Counted from the stretch's first letter, positions 55,087 to 64,000 are shown. The stretch is DNA of 64,000 bases from Flavobacterium sp. N502536 (GCF_025947345.1 NZ_CP110011.1:4278001-4342000); one strand, 5' to 3'. Notes: generated from the letters alone by a model not told the origin. Numbers and translations are program-made.

Positions 55087-56828
55087 AAACTTTTTATTAT
55101 AAGTTGAAACGAATTATATTGTATTGCAAAATCAGTTATTAGCAATTCTTTTTCCGCCAGCAACTCTTTATCCCCAATCCATGAGTATACTTTAGAAGTT
55201 ACATTCTTTCCATTTAAATGATCCTTTACGTAAGGAAAAATTGCAGACAAGAATTGGATTAAATAACTTGATGAGTACGGCGAATAACCAGTTTGACAAC
55301 TCCCTTCAATTAGATAAGTCTTTTCTGATTGATTTTTTAAAGCTAATAATGTGCCGAAAGGGTAATTTTCAGTTTGGATCAGCTCAATCGCTTTTGCTGC
55401 ATCGTCAGGCATAATAAAAAGCATTTGTCCACTTGCTAAAAAAGGCTCAACCCAAAAAAGAAATACGGGTTTGGTTAATTTTCCTTCTACTACATTCTTC
55501 AAAATAAACTTCTCTATCATTGTTTTACCAATTGCAACAAAATGAAAATCACAAGTGTTAATAAATCCAATTTCATTTTCGATTATTGTTGTAACAGATT
55601 CATTGCGTATCTGGACATCAATTAGTGGATTGGAATTTTTTATTTCTTTTTTTATTCCTTCAATTTTATTATTCCAGACAGCGGAAAATCCTAATAAGTG
55701 CCTGTTTATATTTTCTGATGACAAGATTTCTTTATCAATTAAATAAAATTTGTTTATAGACAAGTTTTTAAGAAAGAAAACTAAATTTGAGCCAACACTA
55801 CCTAATCCAGTAATGGCGACACTTTTTTGATTTTCTTCATAACCAGCTGTTCTAATTTGCAATCTGCTTAAATTCATATTATCGAATGATAATCTTGTTA
55901 CATTTTTTTTTGCATAAATACTATTAGTTAGATGCTGAATTTTAGAGATAATATGTCTGCTTCCTCCTTTCTTGCGTGCGAGAATTTGTACATTTTGATA
56001 TGTCCAACCAAAATATTCAGTGATAGAATTATAATTATTAGCAAAAACAATTAGTATACTATCAAACTTGAAATTATTGCATAAATTTTGAAATTGCCTA
56101 TATTTCTCTTCATCACTTTTAATTATTTCAATACTTGCTTCAAAAGTTAATTCAAAAGGTGGTTCAGAAAAATTACCATCAATTTTTATAATTCCTATTT
56201 CTTCAACTAAACATTTACATTCTTTGGCATAATCTTTTATTTTCTTTATATCAAGATCACTATTACTAATGAAATAACGATAATTTCCAAGATAATTATT
56301 TGTGAATTTTAAACCTACCAACTCATCATTTTCGTTAGAGATAGAATGAAACACTTGATTAGATATTAAATCATTTTCAGAATAGCTTAACTCCCAATAT
56401 GCCTTAAATTCTCTTTTGAACTCATTTTTTCTATATTCAATATTTTCAGCATCACGAATTATTCTTTTTGCTCTCGCCAAAATCAATTCAACGAAGTCTG
56501 AAAAATTATTATTAGGCAAAATTAAATTTAATCCCTCGTCAAAAATACAAATACTATAATCTTGACTTATATGTGGAATATATTTCAATTCTTTATAGCT
56601 TTCTTTGCTAATAAAAATTTTAGGCACATTAAATGGAAAATCAATTGGGAAGTTTAAAAAAAAAGTAACATCAAGGGATTTATGAATAGTTGCTATTTCA
56701 GTCTTAATTTCCCAAACAATACTGTCTCTGTAAAATTTGTATTTGAGCTCTTTTAATTCCTCGCTATTTATTTTTTTACAAGTTTCAGTCTTCCTGATCT
56801 CTTCTAGAAGTAAATTATATTCAATCAT
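55083..56828 (-). CDS. cap2: CBASS Cap2, E2-E1 ubiquitin-transferase-like fusion
   Basis: This 581-residue protein has an N-terminal E2-like domain with Cys94 in DYSICIFDEGLN, a linker domain, and an E1 ThiF-like adenylation domain with GLGSVGS (341-347), Asp365 in YLIDKE and ENINRH (372-377), then the E1 catalytic Cys511 in EGSCQTGYSP. Cap2 attaches the C-terminus of the CD-NTase to targets and so primes it. It overlaps the cyclase stop by one base (TAATG). With Cap3 it defines a full type II CBASS. Confidence 0.95.
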   Translation of the reverse strand: MIEYNLLLEEIRKTETCKKINSEELKELKYKFYRDSIVWEIKTEIATIHKSLDVTFFLNFPIDFPFNVPKIFISKESYKELKYIPHISQDYSICIFDEGLNLILPNNNFSDFVELILARAKRIIRDAENIEYRKNEFKREFKAYWELSYSENDLISNQVFHSISNENDELVGLKFTNNYLGNYRYFISNSDLDIKKIKDYAKECKCLVEEIGIIKIDGNFSEPPFELTFEASIEIIKSDEEKYRQFQNLCNNFKFDSILIVFANNYNSITEYFGWTYQNVQILARKKGGSRHIISKIQHLTNSIYAKKNVTRLSFDNMNLSRLQIRTAGYEENQKSVAITGLGSVGSNLVFFLKNLSINKFYLIDKEILSSENINRHLLGFSAVWNNKIEGIKKEIKNSNPLIDVQIRNESVTTIIENEIGFINTCDFHFVAIGKTMIEKFILKNVVEGKLTKPVFLFWVEPFLASGQMLFIMPDDAAKAIELIQTENYPFGTLLALKNQSEKTYLIEGSCQTGYSPYSSSYLIQFLSAIFPYVKDHLNGKNVTSKVYSWIGDKELLAEKELLITDFAIQYNSFQLIIKSL

Positions 56829-57829
56829 TAAGCAGATTTATTATCATATCTCAACTGATCAGATGATGAAAATGTTTTTGCTACATCTTCATCCTTCTCT
56901 TCGATACTTGAACAAGGAAATCTATCTCCTAAATGTTTTTGCCATTTAGCGCAAGCATCTTTTTTGCTTTTTGTATTTATAGCTTGTCTTCCAGAAGTAA
57001 TTAAACTATCTAAGGCATCAAGAAAATTTTTCTTACGAGTTTCTGAAGAATATTTTACTAATAAATTTTCGGCATCATCTATAGTTGGCCTTTTACATTC
57101 ATAAATTGCTGTCCATGTAAATCTTGTATCATCAATTGATTTTTGAATTTCCTCTAAAGTGTCCAAAAAAGCCATATCATCTTTATCATTTGAAATGTAA
57201 TTATTAACAGCTAAAATAGTAAATACCATTCCGCTAGGTAATTTCAAATGACTTTTATTATCTGTCCAAGCTTTTAAATACCTTACAATTCTTTTTAATT
57301 GGCTTCTATCTTTAGATTTGTCATCAAACCACTTCTTGAAAGCGTAAGGGTCACTTTGAATCCATCCCTTTGATTTATGAGCCAATTCTGGAATATCCTC
57401 ACTGTCATAAAAACTTTCGTTTTCGTTATCTGTTATCTTATAATAAATAGGCAAATCAACATGGTATTTTTTTGCATACTGAACACGTACGCAAGTATTT
57501 TTATCAATTGTATTTTGGTCAGTTCTATTTTCCACTGCTTTAACAATCCAACTATGGGCTGTTTCAGGCAATGGTTTATCCTCTTCCTTACCGAAAATAT
57601 AAACTCCGTCATCGACATCGTATTCCCCACTTAATGGTAAAATTGTTGTATTCATTGAAAAAGAACCTTGTCCTTTAAATTTGACAGTATGTTTATCTCT
57701 TTTTAAATCAAAATAAGATTCAATATCGGATCTAATTGCATTTCGAGAAGTTCTTAATTCACTTTTTTTTGTCGAACTAAGAGCAATGATCCCGTTAAAT
57801 TCTGTAAAAGTTTCGTGTAAGTCAGCCAT
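56828..57829 (-). CDS. CD-NTase, DncV-like cyclic nucleotide synthase
   Basis: This 333-residue protein has the polymerase-beta fold nucleotidyltransferase signature GQGSFSMNT (53-61) followed by the catalytic Asp pair in EYDVDDGVYIF (D71, D73). TKKSELRTSRNAIRSDIESYF is the start typical of the DncV group. The product would be a cyclic di- or trinucleotide that activates CapV and perhaps the Cap15-like protein. The C-terminal residues (FSSSDQLRYDNKSA) would be the Cap2 conjugation site, although a terminal Gly is missing and Ala is last. Confidence 0.93.
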   Translation of the reverse strand: MADLHETFTEFNGIIALSSTKKSELRTSRNAIRSDIESYFDLKRDKHTVKFKGQGSFSMNTTILPLSGEYDVDDGVYIFGKEEDKPLPETAHSWIVKAVENRTDQNTIDKNTCVRVQYAKKYHVDLPIYYKITDNENESFYDSEDIPELAHKSKGWIQSDPYAFKKWFDDKSKDRSQLKRIVRYLKAWTDNKSHLKLPSGMVFTILAVNNYISNDKDDMAFLDTLEEIQKSIDDTRFTWTAIYECKRPTIDDAENLLVKYSSETRKKNFLDALDSLITSGRQAINTKSKKDACAKWQKHLGDRFPCSSIEEKDEDVAKTFSSSDQLRYDNKSA

Positions 57830-57830
57830 G

Positions 57831-58853
57831 TTAAATATTAAAAGTTTTTTTAGTTGTAAATATTCGCTTTATATCTTCTTTTTTCTCAAAAACTAATGCT
57901 TGATCTTTTGCTTTAATTTTCATTAAATCATATGCTTGTTTATTAGCAACATCCAGCTGAATCAGACTTTCTTGTTCAGTTGATATTGATACACTGGGAA
58001 TTCGTAAATATTTAATTTCAACATTATATATCTCAGTTATTTTTGACAAAAAAAAGTCTGTAAAATAACTTTGTCCATTCATTGATGTTTCAAATAAATC
58101 TGCCCCCCAATCTCTAAACGAACGTTCTCTTTTTAGCCCTGTTTTCTTACCACCTGTGATGGTAAGACTACTAAGAGATAAGATTTCAATAGAGTTATAC
58201 TCTTTGTCTTTCTCACTACCCACAAAATAATTTAAAGCTTCTAAAAGACCAACTAAAGTCGGATTATTAGCCCAGACACCTCCATCAATAAATTGTTCAT
58301 TCTCATAAAATTTTGACTCTGCTAATGGAAAATATGTTGGAGCAGCAGATGTTGCTAAAGCAATATCAATAATTGGCGCTTCATTATCTCGAGATAATTC
58401 TCCATGTTTATGATCGTATTTAAATACTTTCGGTTTAGCTTCTGTAATTGAGTAACTAGGAATACATAATAGATTGTTACAATCTTTGATCTGCTTACTT
58501 CCGAAAATTTCAATTAATGCTTCTTTTAATCCTTTATCTGAATACTTTCCACCTTTAGCTATTTGCTTTAAGAATCCATAATCAATAGTTCCAAAATATG
58601 GAATTTTTCTTTTTTTATGTTTTGGAAATATTATTTCTCCTTTATTTTCATAAAAATCACATATTTCCTTTGCAGATATTTTTAATGATAAAGCCAATGC
58701 AATTAAACCGCCAGTTGATGTACCACAAATCATATCAAAATGATCACTTGTTTGACAATTAAATGTTTCTTCAAACTTCTTTAATATAGATGCCGAATAT
58801 AGTCCTTTAATCCCTCCACCATCAATGGATAAAATTTTAAATGCTTGCGCCAT
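57831..58853 (-). CDS. capV: CBASS CapV patatin phospholipase
   Basis: This 340-residue protein has the oxyanion loop DGGGIKG (11-17), GTSTGG with nucleophile Ser46 and Asp190 in FIDGGVWANNP. CapV degrades inner membrane lipids when bound by cyclic GMP-AMP or a relative, killing the infected cell. It is the first gene of the operon and its stop lies one base before the CD-NTase start. There is no TM helix. Confidence 0.95.
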   Translation of the reverse strand: MAQAFKILSIDGGGIKGLYSASILKKFEETFNCQTSDHFDMICGTSTGGLIALALSLKISAKEICDFYENKGEIIFPKHKKRKIPYFGTIDYGFLKQIAKGGKYSDKGLKEALIEIFGSKQIKDCNNLLCIPSYSITEAKPKVFKYDHKHGELSRDNEAPIIDIALATSAAPTYFPLAESKFYENEQFIDGGVWANNPTLVGLLEALNYFVGSEKDKEYNSIEILSLSSLTITGGKKTGLKRERSFRDWGADLFETSMNGQSYFTDFFLSKITEIYNVEIKYLRIPSVSISTEQESLIQLDVANKQAYDLMKIKAKDQALVFEKKEDIKRIFTTKKTFNI

Positions 58854-59332
58854 ATTTTTTTTAATTATTTAGATAGATAAGTTGTACAGAGCACATTTTA
58901 AAGATAGGTATATACTTAAACTTTAAATAAAATTCTTATTAACAATAATCCGTTACTTACAAACTTCTTTTTTTAAACTTGCAAGTGCAACAAATAAAAT
59001 TATTGAAAAATTTTTGAAAAAGTAAATATTATAATTTATTTAAGTTCAATATTACGGAAAACCATAAAGTATACTTTTTTTATACTACAAGAATAATAAT
59101 AATAATGTATCATTAATCGTTAGGTATTTTTACTTGATTAATATTTTATGCTATTTAAATTATAAAGTTCTTTTAGCTTGACTCGGATTCCTACTCTACA
59201 AAGTTTCTATCAAGGATCTAATCTAAAGTAATAGCAAATGTCTCCCACTTTGCGCTACCTACTCAAGTCTTCAACTGAAAATAAATAAGTCATAAAAGAG
59301 ATTTCAATCGAAATCTCTTTTACTTTTGCCAA
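58854..59332. other. CBASS upstream region, 479 bp
   Basis: No gene is seen. No consensus TAnnTTTG is found for the CBASS strand. Towards the right, a hairpin AAAAGAGATTTC/GAAATCTCTTTT (about 59295-59321) runs into TACTTTTG at 59321-59328, five bases ahead of the next gene; it is either a terminator relic or part of the RluA-type gene's promoter. Confidence 0.4.
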
Positions 59333-60028
59333 ATGTTAGAAATTCTTTACCAGGACGAATATATTATAGCCATTAATAAACCAAGTGGTTTGTTGGTTCA
59401 TAAATCATTTTATGCACGCGATGCAAAAGTGTATGCTATTCAGGAATTGAGAAATCAAATAGGACGACACGTCTATCCTATTCATCGGTTAGACAGGAAA
59501 ACATCCGGTGTCTTGTTATTTGCATTGGATAAAGAAGTTTTGAAAATTATGAACGATCGTTTTGCTACACGTGAAGTCGAAAAAAAATATTTAGCCATTT
59601 TACGTGGTTGGTCACCCGAAGAACTAACGATTGATTATGACTTAACCAATGATGATGACATTAAACAAAATGCAATCACCTACTTTCACCGTTTGCAAAA
59701 TGCCGAAGTTGATTTAGAATTTAACAATAAACCAACCTCACGGTATTGTTTGGTAGAAGCGATTCCCGAAACTGGACGTATGCATCAATTGCGAAAACAT
59801 TTCAAACATATTTTTCATCCCATTTTAGGAAGCCGTCCACATGGTTGTAACAAACAAAATAAATTATGGCTGGATAATTTTGACCTGAAAGGAATGATGC
59901 TTCATGCACATCAGTTAATTTTTAATCATCCAATAACCAATAAAGAACTCATCCTGAATGCAAAGATTAATGATGAGTTTAGCAAAGTAGGTGCTATTCT
60001 TAATCTGGATTTAAGTAAGTACAAATAA
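59333..60028 (+). CDS. truC: RluA-family pseudouridine synthase (TruC-like)
   Basis: This 231-residue protein has the catalytic Asp in YPIHRLDRKTSGVLLF, plus LLVHKSFY at the N-terminus and ETGRMHQLRKHFKHIFHPILG, the motif set of TruC (tRNA U65) rather than RluA/RluC/RluD. No S4 domain. A TACTTTTG box ends four bases before the ATG, so the transcript may be leaderless. Confidence 0.88.
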   Translation: MLEILYQDEYIIAINKPSGLLVHKSFYARDAKVYAIQELRNQIGRHVYPIHRLDRKTSGVLLFALDKEVLKIMNDRFATREVEKKYLAILRGWSPEELTIDYDLTNDDDIKQNAITYFHRLQNAEVDLEFNNKPTSRYCLVEAIPETGRMHQLRKHFKHIFHPILGSRPHGCNKQNKLWLDNFDLKGMMLHAHQLIFNHPITNKELILNAKINDEFSKVGAILNLDLSKYK

Positions 60029-60102
60029 AACCTTCTTAACAAATCAACAATAACCAATATTTCCTCGCCCTATGAAGTGTCCAATAAGCGTCTAGTCACG
60101 CT

Positions 60103-60160
60103 GCGCAAAGTCAGAGACATTTGCATAGCTTTTCTTAAGGAACTTTTTCGGTGAGCGGAG
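60103..60160. repeat. Terminator-like direct repeat, copy A
   Basis: A 58-bp element (starts GCGCAAAGTCAGAGACATTT) is repeated with about 80% identity at 60890-60946. It carries a GCAAA/TTTGC hairpin and lies between TruC and ParD. Confidence 0.65.
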
Positions 60161-60209
60161 TTGAATACTATTTTTATCATAGAAACATGTTCTTCTATTT
60201 CAAAATTTT

Positions 60210-60229
60210 GGTGTAAATTTACACCAATC
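60210..60229. promoter_or_regulatory. ParD operator palindrome
   Basis: TTGGTGTAAATTTACACCAA is a perfect 20-bp palindrome 17 bases ahead of the antitoxin ATG. A ribbon-helix-helix antitoxin would bind here and repress its own operon. Confidence 0.65.
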
Positions 60230-60246
60230 TAAAAATTGGTATTATC

Positions 60247-60495
60247 ATGACACGACAAAGTATATCATTAACTGCCCCTAATGAAGAGTGGTTAAAAAAT
60301 CAGGTTAATACAGAAGAGTTTAGCAGTAAAAGTGAAGCTATTAACTATTTGATTAAACAAGCGCGCTCAAAAGAAGAATACCATGAGTTTGTGAGGACTA
60401 AAATTGATAAGGGAGAAAAAAGCGGTTTTGCTAAAAAACAAACCAGAGAAGAAATGTTAGCTGAATTTAAAAAAGATCTGCCTGATAATGTATAG
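60247..60495 (+). CDS. ParD-like antitoxin (ribbon-helix-helix)
   Basis: This 82-residue protein has an RHH start (TRQSISLTAPNEEWLKNQVNTEEFSSKSEAINYLIKQA) and a charged C-terminal toxin-binding tail. It overlaps the toxin gene by eight bases and has an operator palindrome in front. It neutralises ParE and represses the operon. Confidence 0.9.
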   Translation: MTRQSISLTAPNEEWLKNQVNTEEFSSKSEAINYLIKQARSKEEYHEFVRTKIDKGEKSGFAKKQTREEMLAEFKKDLPDNV

Positions 60496-60766
60496 CTATT
60501 ATTTAAGTAGCGAAGCTAAAGAAGATTTAAAAAGAATTTATTATTATGGTGTTAGTAAGTTTGGCATTAATCAAGCTGACAGCTATTTTAATATGTTTTA
60601 TGATTGTTTTGAAAAAATAGAGGAAAATCCTTTTTTATTTCCATCTGCTGACCACATTAAAACAGGATATCGTTATTGTGTTTGTGGCGTTGATACTATT
60701 TACTATCAAATTAGCGGAGATAAACGGGTAGAAATTATTACCATCATCGGAAGACAAGACTTCTAG
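60488..60766 (+). CDS. ParE/RelE-superfamily toxin
   Basis: This 92-residue protein has the ParE pattern (LSSEAKEDLKRIYYYGVSKFG, ending VDTIYYQISGDKRVEIITIIGRQDF). Family members poison DNA gyrase, or less often cut mRNA. The length is normal and the gene appears intact. It is paired with the overlapping antitoxin gene. Confidence 0.9.
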   Translation: MYSYYLSSEAKEDLKRIYYYGVSKFGINQADSYFNMFYDCFEKIEENPFLFPSADHIKTGYRYCVCGVDTIYYQISGDKRVEIITIIGRQDF

Positions 60767-60880
60767 AGCAGTTGACTCTATTGGCAATACCTTTTATTCG
60801 TAGAAATTTAACGTAACCAATCGCGTGAATTTGCACCTCACGCTATCAATTCAAGTCTTCATTAGAAATTATAGCAACTA

Positions 60881-60946
60881 AAAAAAAAAGCGCAAAGTCA
60901 AAAACATTTGCGCAGCTTTTCATAAGAAACTCTTTGGGAAGTGGAG
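60881..60946 (-). terminator. PhoD terminator, direct repeat copy B
   Basis: GCGCAAA/TTTGCGC stem with ten consecutive T's on the minus strand lies five bases past the PhoD stop. The 57-bp block is the second copy of the element at 60103. Confidence 0.75.
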
Positions 60947-60950
60947 ATTT

Positions 60951-62702
60951 CTATCCTATAGTATACTTTTTTTCTGTAACCGTAGTGGTCGTTTCAGTGG
61001 TTATACTGTCTACAAATCGCCATTCGGCTTCAGAACCGGATGCAGTAAATTTAAGATAGGTATATCCTCGTTTATACAAATTTGCATATTCTAAATCATC
61101 TATCAGTACCGTAAATGCCTGTGCCAGTTCTATCGCTTTTGAAGGGTCTGAGGTAATTCCAAGATAACCTTCCAATCCTGGTGATGAGACAGAACTACAC
61201 GCGATTTCGGTTCCTATATGTTTTCCCTGCATATCGGTAAGTTTACCCATCCATGCATTATGAGTATCTCCGGCCAAAACCACAACATTTTTTCCGGAAA
61301 GGATCGCATACAATTGTTCTCTTTCTGCAAAGTAACCGTCCCAGGCATCCAGATTATAAGGTAAAGTTGTCTTAACTCTCGCAATTTCCTGAGCCGTTAA
61401 AGAAGGATCGTTTTGTTTGTATCTCATTTTGATAACAACAAGTTGAGAGATTGTAGTAGTAAGAGCCTTCATGGTCGCCGGAGTTGCACTTCCGAGTTTA
61501 CCCACTTCTGCTAAAATTTGATTCAAAAGCATTAGTAGCTCTGCCGGAATCAGCATTTTTGTCATCAGAATCTGCTGGCCTAGTACTTTCCATTTAGCGG
61601 TATCGGCATTGATCTGTGATCCCAGCCATGTCATTTGTTCGCTTCCAATTAATCTTCTGCTTGGACTTAGTAAATCTGTTTTAAATTTTGTCTGGTCAAA
61701 ATTCCCGCCATTGTCAATATAATCGGTATAACTTAACTGCTTATCTCTTGCAATGACTCTGGTATCCATCATATAAAGCGAAAGAATATTACCGAAATTA
61801 AAACTTCTGTAAATTCTAAGATCTTTTCCTGTTTTAAGCGGAATATACTCGCTATACGCCTGAAAAGCAGCCATTTTTCTCATCTGAAAATCTCCTTCGG
61901 CCGGCTGATGGTTTTCTGCTCCCGATTTATAAGTATCGTTAGCAAACTCATGGTCGTCCCACACACATATAAAAGGTTTTTTCTGATGAAGAAGCTGAAG
62001 ATTTTTATCTCCTCTATATTGTCTGTATCGTTCTCTGTAATCGCTAAGGTTTGTAATCTCCTTTGCTGGTTTGTGTTCTCTGCCCAGCGGGTTGGTAAAA
62101 GGATTTGTTCCATACTGTCCCGGTGCATATTCGTAGATATAATCACCAAGATGAACCACTACATCGGCATCTGAAGAAGCAATCGCTCCATACACATTGA
62201 AAAGTCCTGCCGGAAAATTTGAACAGGAAACAACGGCCATTTTTACCTCGTTTACACTATCAGTTTTAGACGGCAGCGTACGTGTTTCTCCGGTAACCGT
62301 TACTTGTTTGGTTTTGGCATTATAAAATCGGTAATAATATTTTGTATTGGAAGAAATATTCTGAACGTCTACCGCTATTGTAAAATCATTTGCAGAAGAT
62401 GCTCCGGCCTGCCCTTTTCTTGTTACTTCTTTAAATAAGGCGTCTTTACTTATTTCCCAGGTAATTTCGGCATCTGAGCCTGTTGAATATCTTGTCCAGA
62501 TAATGACTCCGGTTTCAGTAGGGTCAAAACTGGCTACTCCTGTCTCAAACCCTTCATTTTTCATTCCATCTGGTGCACCGCTGTTATCCGTTTTATCATC
62601 GTTACTACAGCTTTCAATAAGAGGCGCGATAAAAACTCCTCCGGCAACCAATAATGAATTTCTAAGAAACCTTCTTCTGCCTAAATCCTTGTTATTTTCC
62701 AT
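60951..62702 (-). CDS. phoD: PhoD-like alkaline phosphatase/phosphodiesterase
   Basis: This 583-residue protein has a twin-arginine signal (DLGRRRFLRNSLLVAGG) combined with a lipobox (IESC, Cys32), so it is a Tat-exported lipoprotein. Metal ligands are seen in HLGDYIYEYAPG, CVWDDHEFANDTY and VVLAGDTHNAWMG. The N-terminal Fn3-like domain (about 45-135) is the usual PhoD_N. It hydrolyses phosphomono- or diesters in the periplasm. Terminator lies directly behind. Confidence 0.92.
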   Translation of the reverse strand: MENNKDLGRRRFLRNSLLVAGGVFIAPLIESCSNDDKTDNSGAPDGMKNEGFETGVASFDPTETGVIIWTRYSTGSDAEITWEISKDALFKEVTRKGQAGASSANDFTIAVDVQNISSNTKYYYRFYNAKTKQVTVTGETRTLPSKTDSVNEVKMAVVSCSNFPAGLFNVYGAIASSDADVVVHLGDYIYEYAPGQYGTNPFTNPLGREHKPAKEITNLSDYRERYRQYRGDKNLQLLHQKKPFICVWDDHEFANDTYKSGAENHQPAEGDFQMRKMAAFQAYSEYIPLKTGKDLRIYRSFNFGNILSLYMMDTRVIARDKQLSYTDYIDNGGNFDQTKFKTDLLSPSRRLIGSEQMTWLGSQINADTAKWKVLGQQILMTKMLIPAELLMLLNQILAEVGKLGSATPATMKALTTTISQLVVIKMRYKQNDPSLTAQEIARVKTTLPYNLDAWDGYFAEREQLYAILSGKNVVVLAGDTHNAWMGKLTDMQGKHIGTEIACSSVSSPGLEGYLGITSDPSKAIELAQAFTVLIDDLEYANLYKRGYTYLKFTASGSEAEWRFVDSITTETTTTVTEKKYTIG

Positions 62703-63013
62703 AAAATATTTTTAAATCAAAAAAACAATTTAATCTGAAAACCCAAGTTATGGCATATTTAAAATTACCTTACATTACTATTAAGAATCCCTTTACTAAA
62801 ATTAATCCTCAATTGGTTTAAAATCTTTAATCTGGAACTTCTAATAACGAAGGCTTTAGCGGGCCTACAGTATGATTAAGAAATACATAGCTTGCTGTAA
62901 CTGCTTATTTTCTGCTACTACACGGATCAGAGGAAAGGAAAAGTAAGAGATGCCTGTAATAAATTATTGTAAACCTTACATTATGATACATGCTGATTTA
63001 AAAACAAAGCATT

Positions 63014-63057
63014 AAAAAAGGCATTAAACATCAACCGGATGTTGATGTTCAATGCCT
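63014..63057 (-). terminator. Terminator of the amino acid permease
   Basis: A long interrupted hairpin AGGCATT-ACATCAAC/GTTGATGT-AATGCCT is followed on the minus strand by a T-run; it lies 25 bp after the stop of the gene at 63082. Confidence 0.75.
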
Positions 63058-63081
63058 CCTAATGAATAATAGTAAAAGCTA

Positions 63082-64000
63082 CTATTTTTTTGTTTTAAAA
63101 ACTTTATAACAGATAAAAAGAACCCCCAGCCAAATCGGAATTAATTCTACGGATAATTTCATATCAGTCATCCACATGATGGACAGAATACCCAATAAAA
63201 ACACCAGACAGATGTAATTACTTATTGGATAGAATATTGAAGGAAACTTCGTTATAGTGTTTTCCTTGTTTTTCGCAAGTCTGAATTGTAGATGTGTATA
63301 CGAAATCATGACCCAGTTAATAATTAAAGAAGACACCACCAAAGACATTAAAATACTAAAAGCCTCTTCCGGAATTACTTTATTGATTAAAATACAGATC
63401 GCTGCAAAACAGGAAGAAATTAAAATAGCATTAATCGGCACCGATTGTTTGTTTAGCTTCATTAAAAACTTAGGCGCATTGCCCTGATCTGCTAAACCGT
63501 ACAACATGCGTGAGTTACTGTATACACTGCTATTGTATACTGATAAAGCCGCGGTTAATACGATTAAATTAAGCACATTGGCAATAAGACGTGTAAAATA
63601 TATTTTGCTGCCAAACAGCTCAAACTCCATTCCGTTTAAGTTTTGAAAAACCATTACAAATGGACTGCTGTCTGTTGTAATTTTCTGCCAAGGCGACAAA
63701 GCAAATAAAATGACTAATGCACCAACATAAAAGATAAGGATTCTATAAATAACCTGATTGGTTGCTTTTGGGATGTTTTTTTCCGGATTTTCTGCCTCAG
63801 CAGCGGTAATTCCGATTAGTTCTAAACCACCAAAGGAGAACATAATCAAAGCCATTGCAGATAATAAGCCCTGAAAACTACCTGAAGATGTTTTTTCAAA
63901 GAAACCTTTTGGAAAGAAACCTCCATCGTTGTATAAATTGTGAATGGTAGCATGCTCCCCTCCTGTACCGCTTATTAGCAAGTAGGTACCAAAGAGAATC
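63082..64000 (-). CDS. APC-family amino acid permease (partial)
   Basis: The gene runs out of the right window end; about 306 C-terminal residues are present and 150-180 N-terminal ones are missing. The signature GGLELIGITAAEAENPEKNIPKATNQVIYRILIFYVGAL is that of the AnsP/AroP/ProY group, and SNSRMLYGLADQGNAPKFL follows. Eight of twelve TM helices are visible. It takes up amino acids by cation symport. Confidence 0.9.
   Translation of the reverse strand, partial: ILFGTYLLISGTGGEHATIHNLYNDGGFFPKGFFEKTSSGSFQGLLSAMALIMFSFGGLELIGITAAEAENPEKNIPKATNQVIYRILIFYVGALVILFALSPWQKITTDSSPFVMVFQNLNGMEFELFGSKIYFTRLIANVLNLIVLTAALSVYNSSVYSNSRMLYGLADQGNAPKFLMKLNKQSVPINAILISSCFAAICILINKVIPEEAFSILMSLVVSSLIINWVMISYTHLQFRLAKNKENTITKFPSIFYPISNYICLVFLLGILSIMWMTDMKLSVELIPIWLGVLFICYKVFKTKK

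Noticed and set aside
59295..59328. Hairpin before the TruC gene as riboswitch
   Set aside because: It is a simple 12-bp stem without conserved loops and overlaps a -7 box; a terminator relic is simpler.
1..64000. CRISPR array or cas genes
   Set aside because: No series of regularly spaced direct repeats and no Cas protein motif was found.

Overview
The window looks like a chromosome segment of a Flavobacterium-like member of the Bacteroidota. The evidence is low G+C, promoters of the TTG-N19/20-TAnnTTTG type, A/T-rich start regions without a clear Shine-Dalgarno, TonB-type outer membrane barrels with a carboxypeptidase-like N-terminal domain, LytS/LytTR signalling and IlvN/DUF4833/PepSY families typical of that phylum. 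No species is claimed.

Positions 1-24.8 kb are mostly housekeeping and envelope genes. They include a tRNA-Arg(ACG), a PepSY-TM protein, an MFS exporter with a luciferase-like oxidoreductase and a Crp-type regulator, a tripartite RND efflux operon with a divergent LysR regulator, and an orphan IlvN preceded by two tandem isoleucine-rich leader peptides, each with its own attenuator. A PhyH / small protein / CDP-alcohol transferase / GtrA / DUF4833 run follows, headed by a leader peptide with seven consecutive cysteines. Next come an SDR, a lipid A-type phosphoethanolamine transferase with a PAP2 phosphatase, and a divergent OmpR-type two-component system followed by PepSY-like and outer membrane barrel genes.

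A second, identical tRNA-Arg(ACG) at 24830-24903 marks the left end of a probable 24 kb genomic island (about 24.9-48.9 kb). A large serine recombinase lies just inside. The right edge is given by a second GGTCAC followed by the terminator that belongs to the tRNA-Arg locus (48896-48938). The island holds (a) a minus-strand recombinase block with a PD-(D/E)XK protein and small or broken ORFs, (b) a structured non-coding stretch at 28.9-29.6 kb, (c) a co-directional array of single genes separated by 100-250 bp that encode nuclease-like proteins (PD-(D/E)XK, two GIY-YIG, PIN-like, a HEPN-like protein, a KAP NTPase), two of them broken by frameshifts or stops, and (d) a compact minus-strand operon of membrane patatin, caspase-like protease, an unknown protein and a ComEC-like MBL hydrolase. 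That operon looks like an uncharacterised abortive-infection-type system.

Right of the island are a LytS/LytTR pair and an outer membrane barrel gene, then a type II CBASS operon (58853 to 53516, minus strand): CapV patatin, DncV-like cyclase, E2-E1 Cap2, JAMM Cap3. It continues into a second, Cap15-like 2TM-barrel effector and a small protein that resembles the DisA_N diadenylate cyclase fold. The window ends with a TruC-like pseudouridine synthase, a ParDE toxin-antitoxin pair between two copies of a terminator-like repeat, a PhoD phosphatase and a partial amino acid permease.

The most interesting parts are the patatin-caspase-MBL operon, the two-effector CBASS with a DisA_N-like member, the Ile and Cys leader peptides, and the tRNA-Arg scars that define the island.
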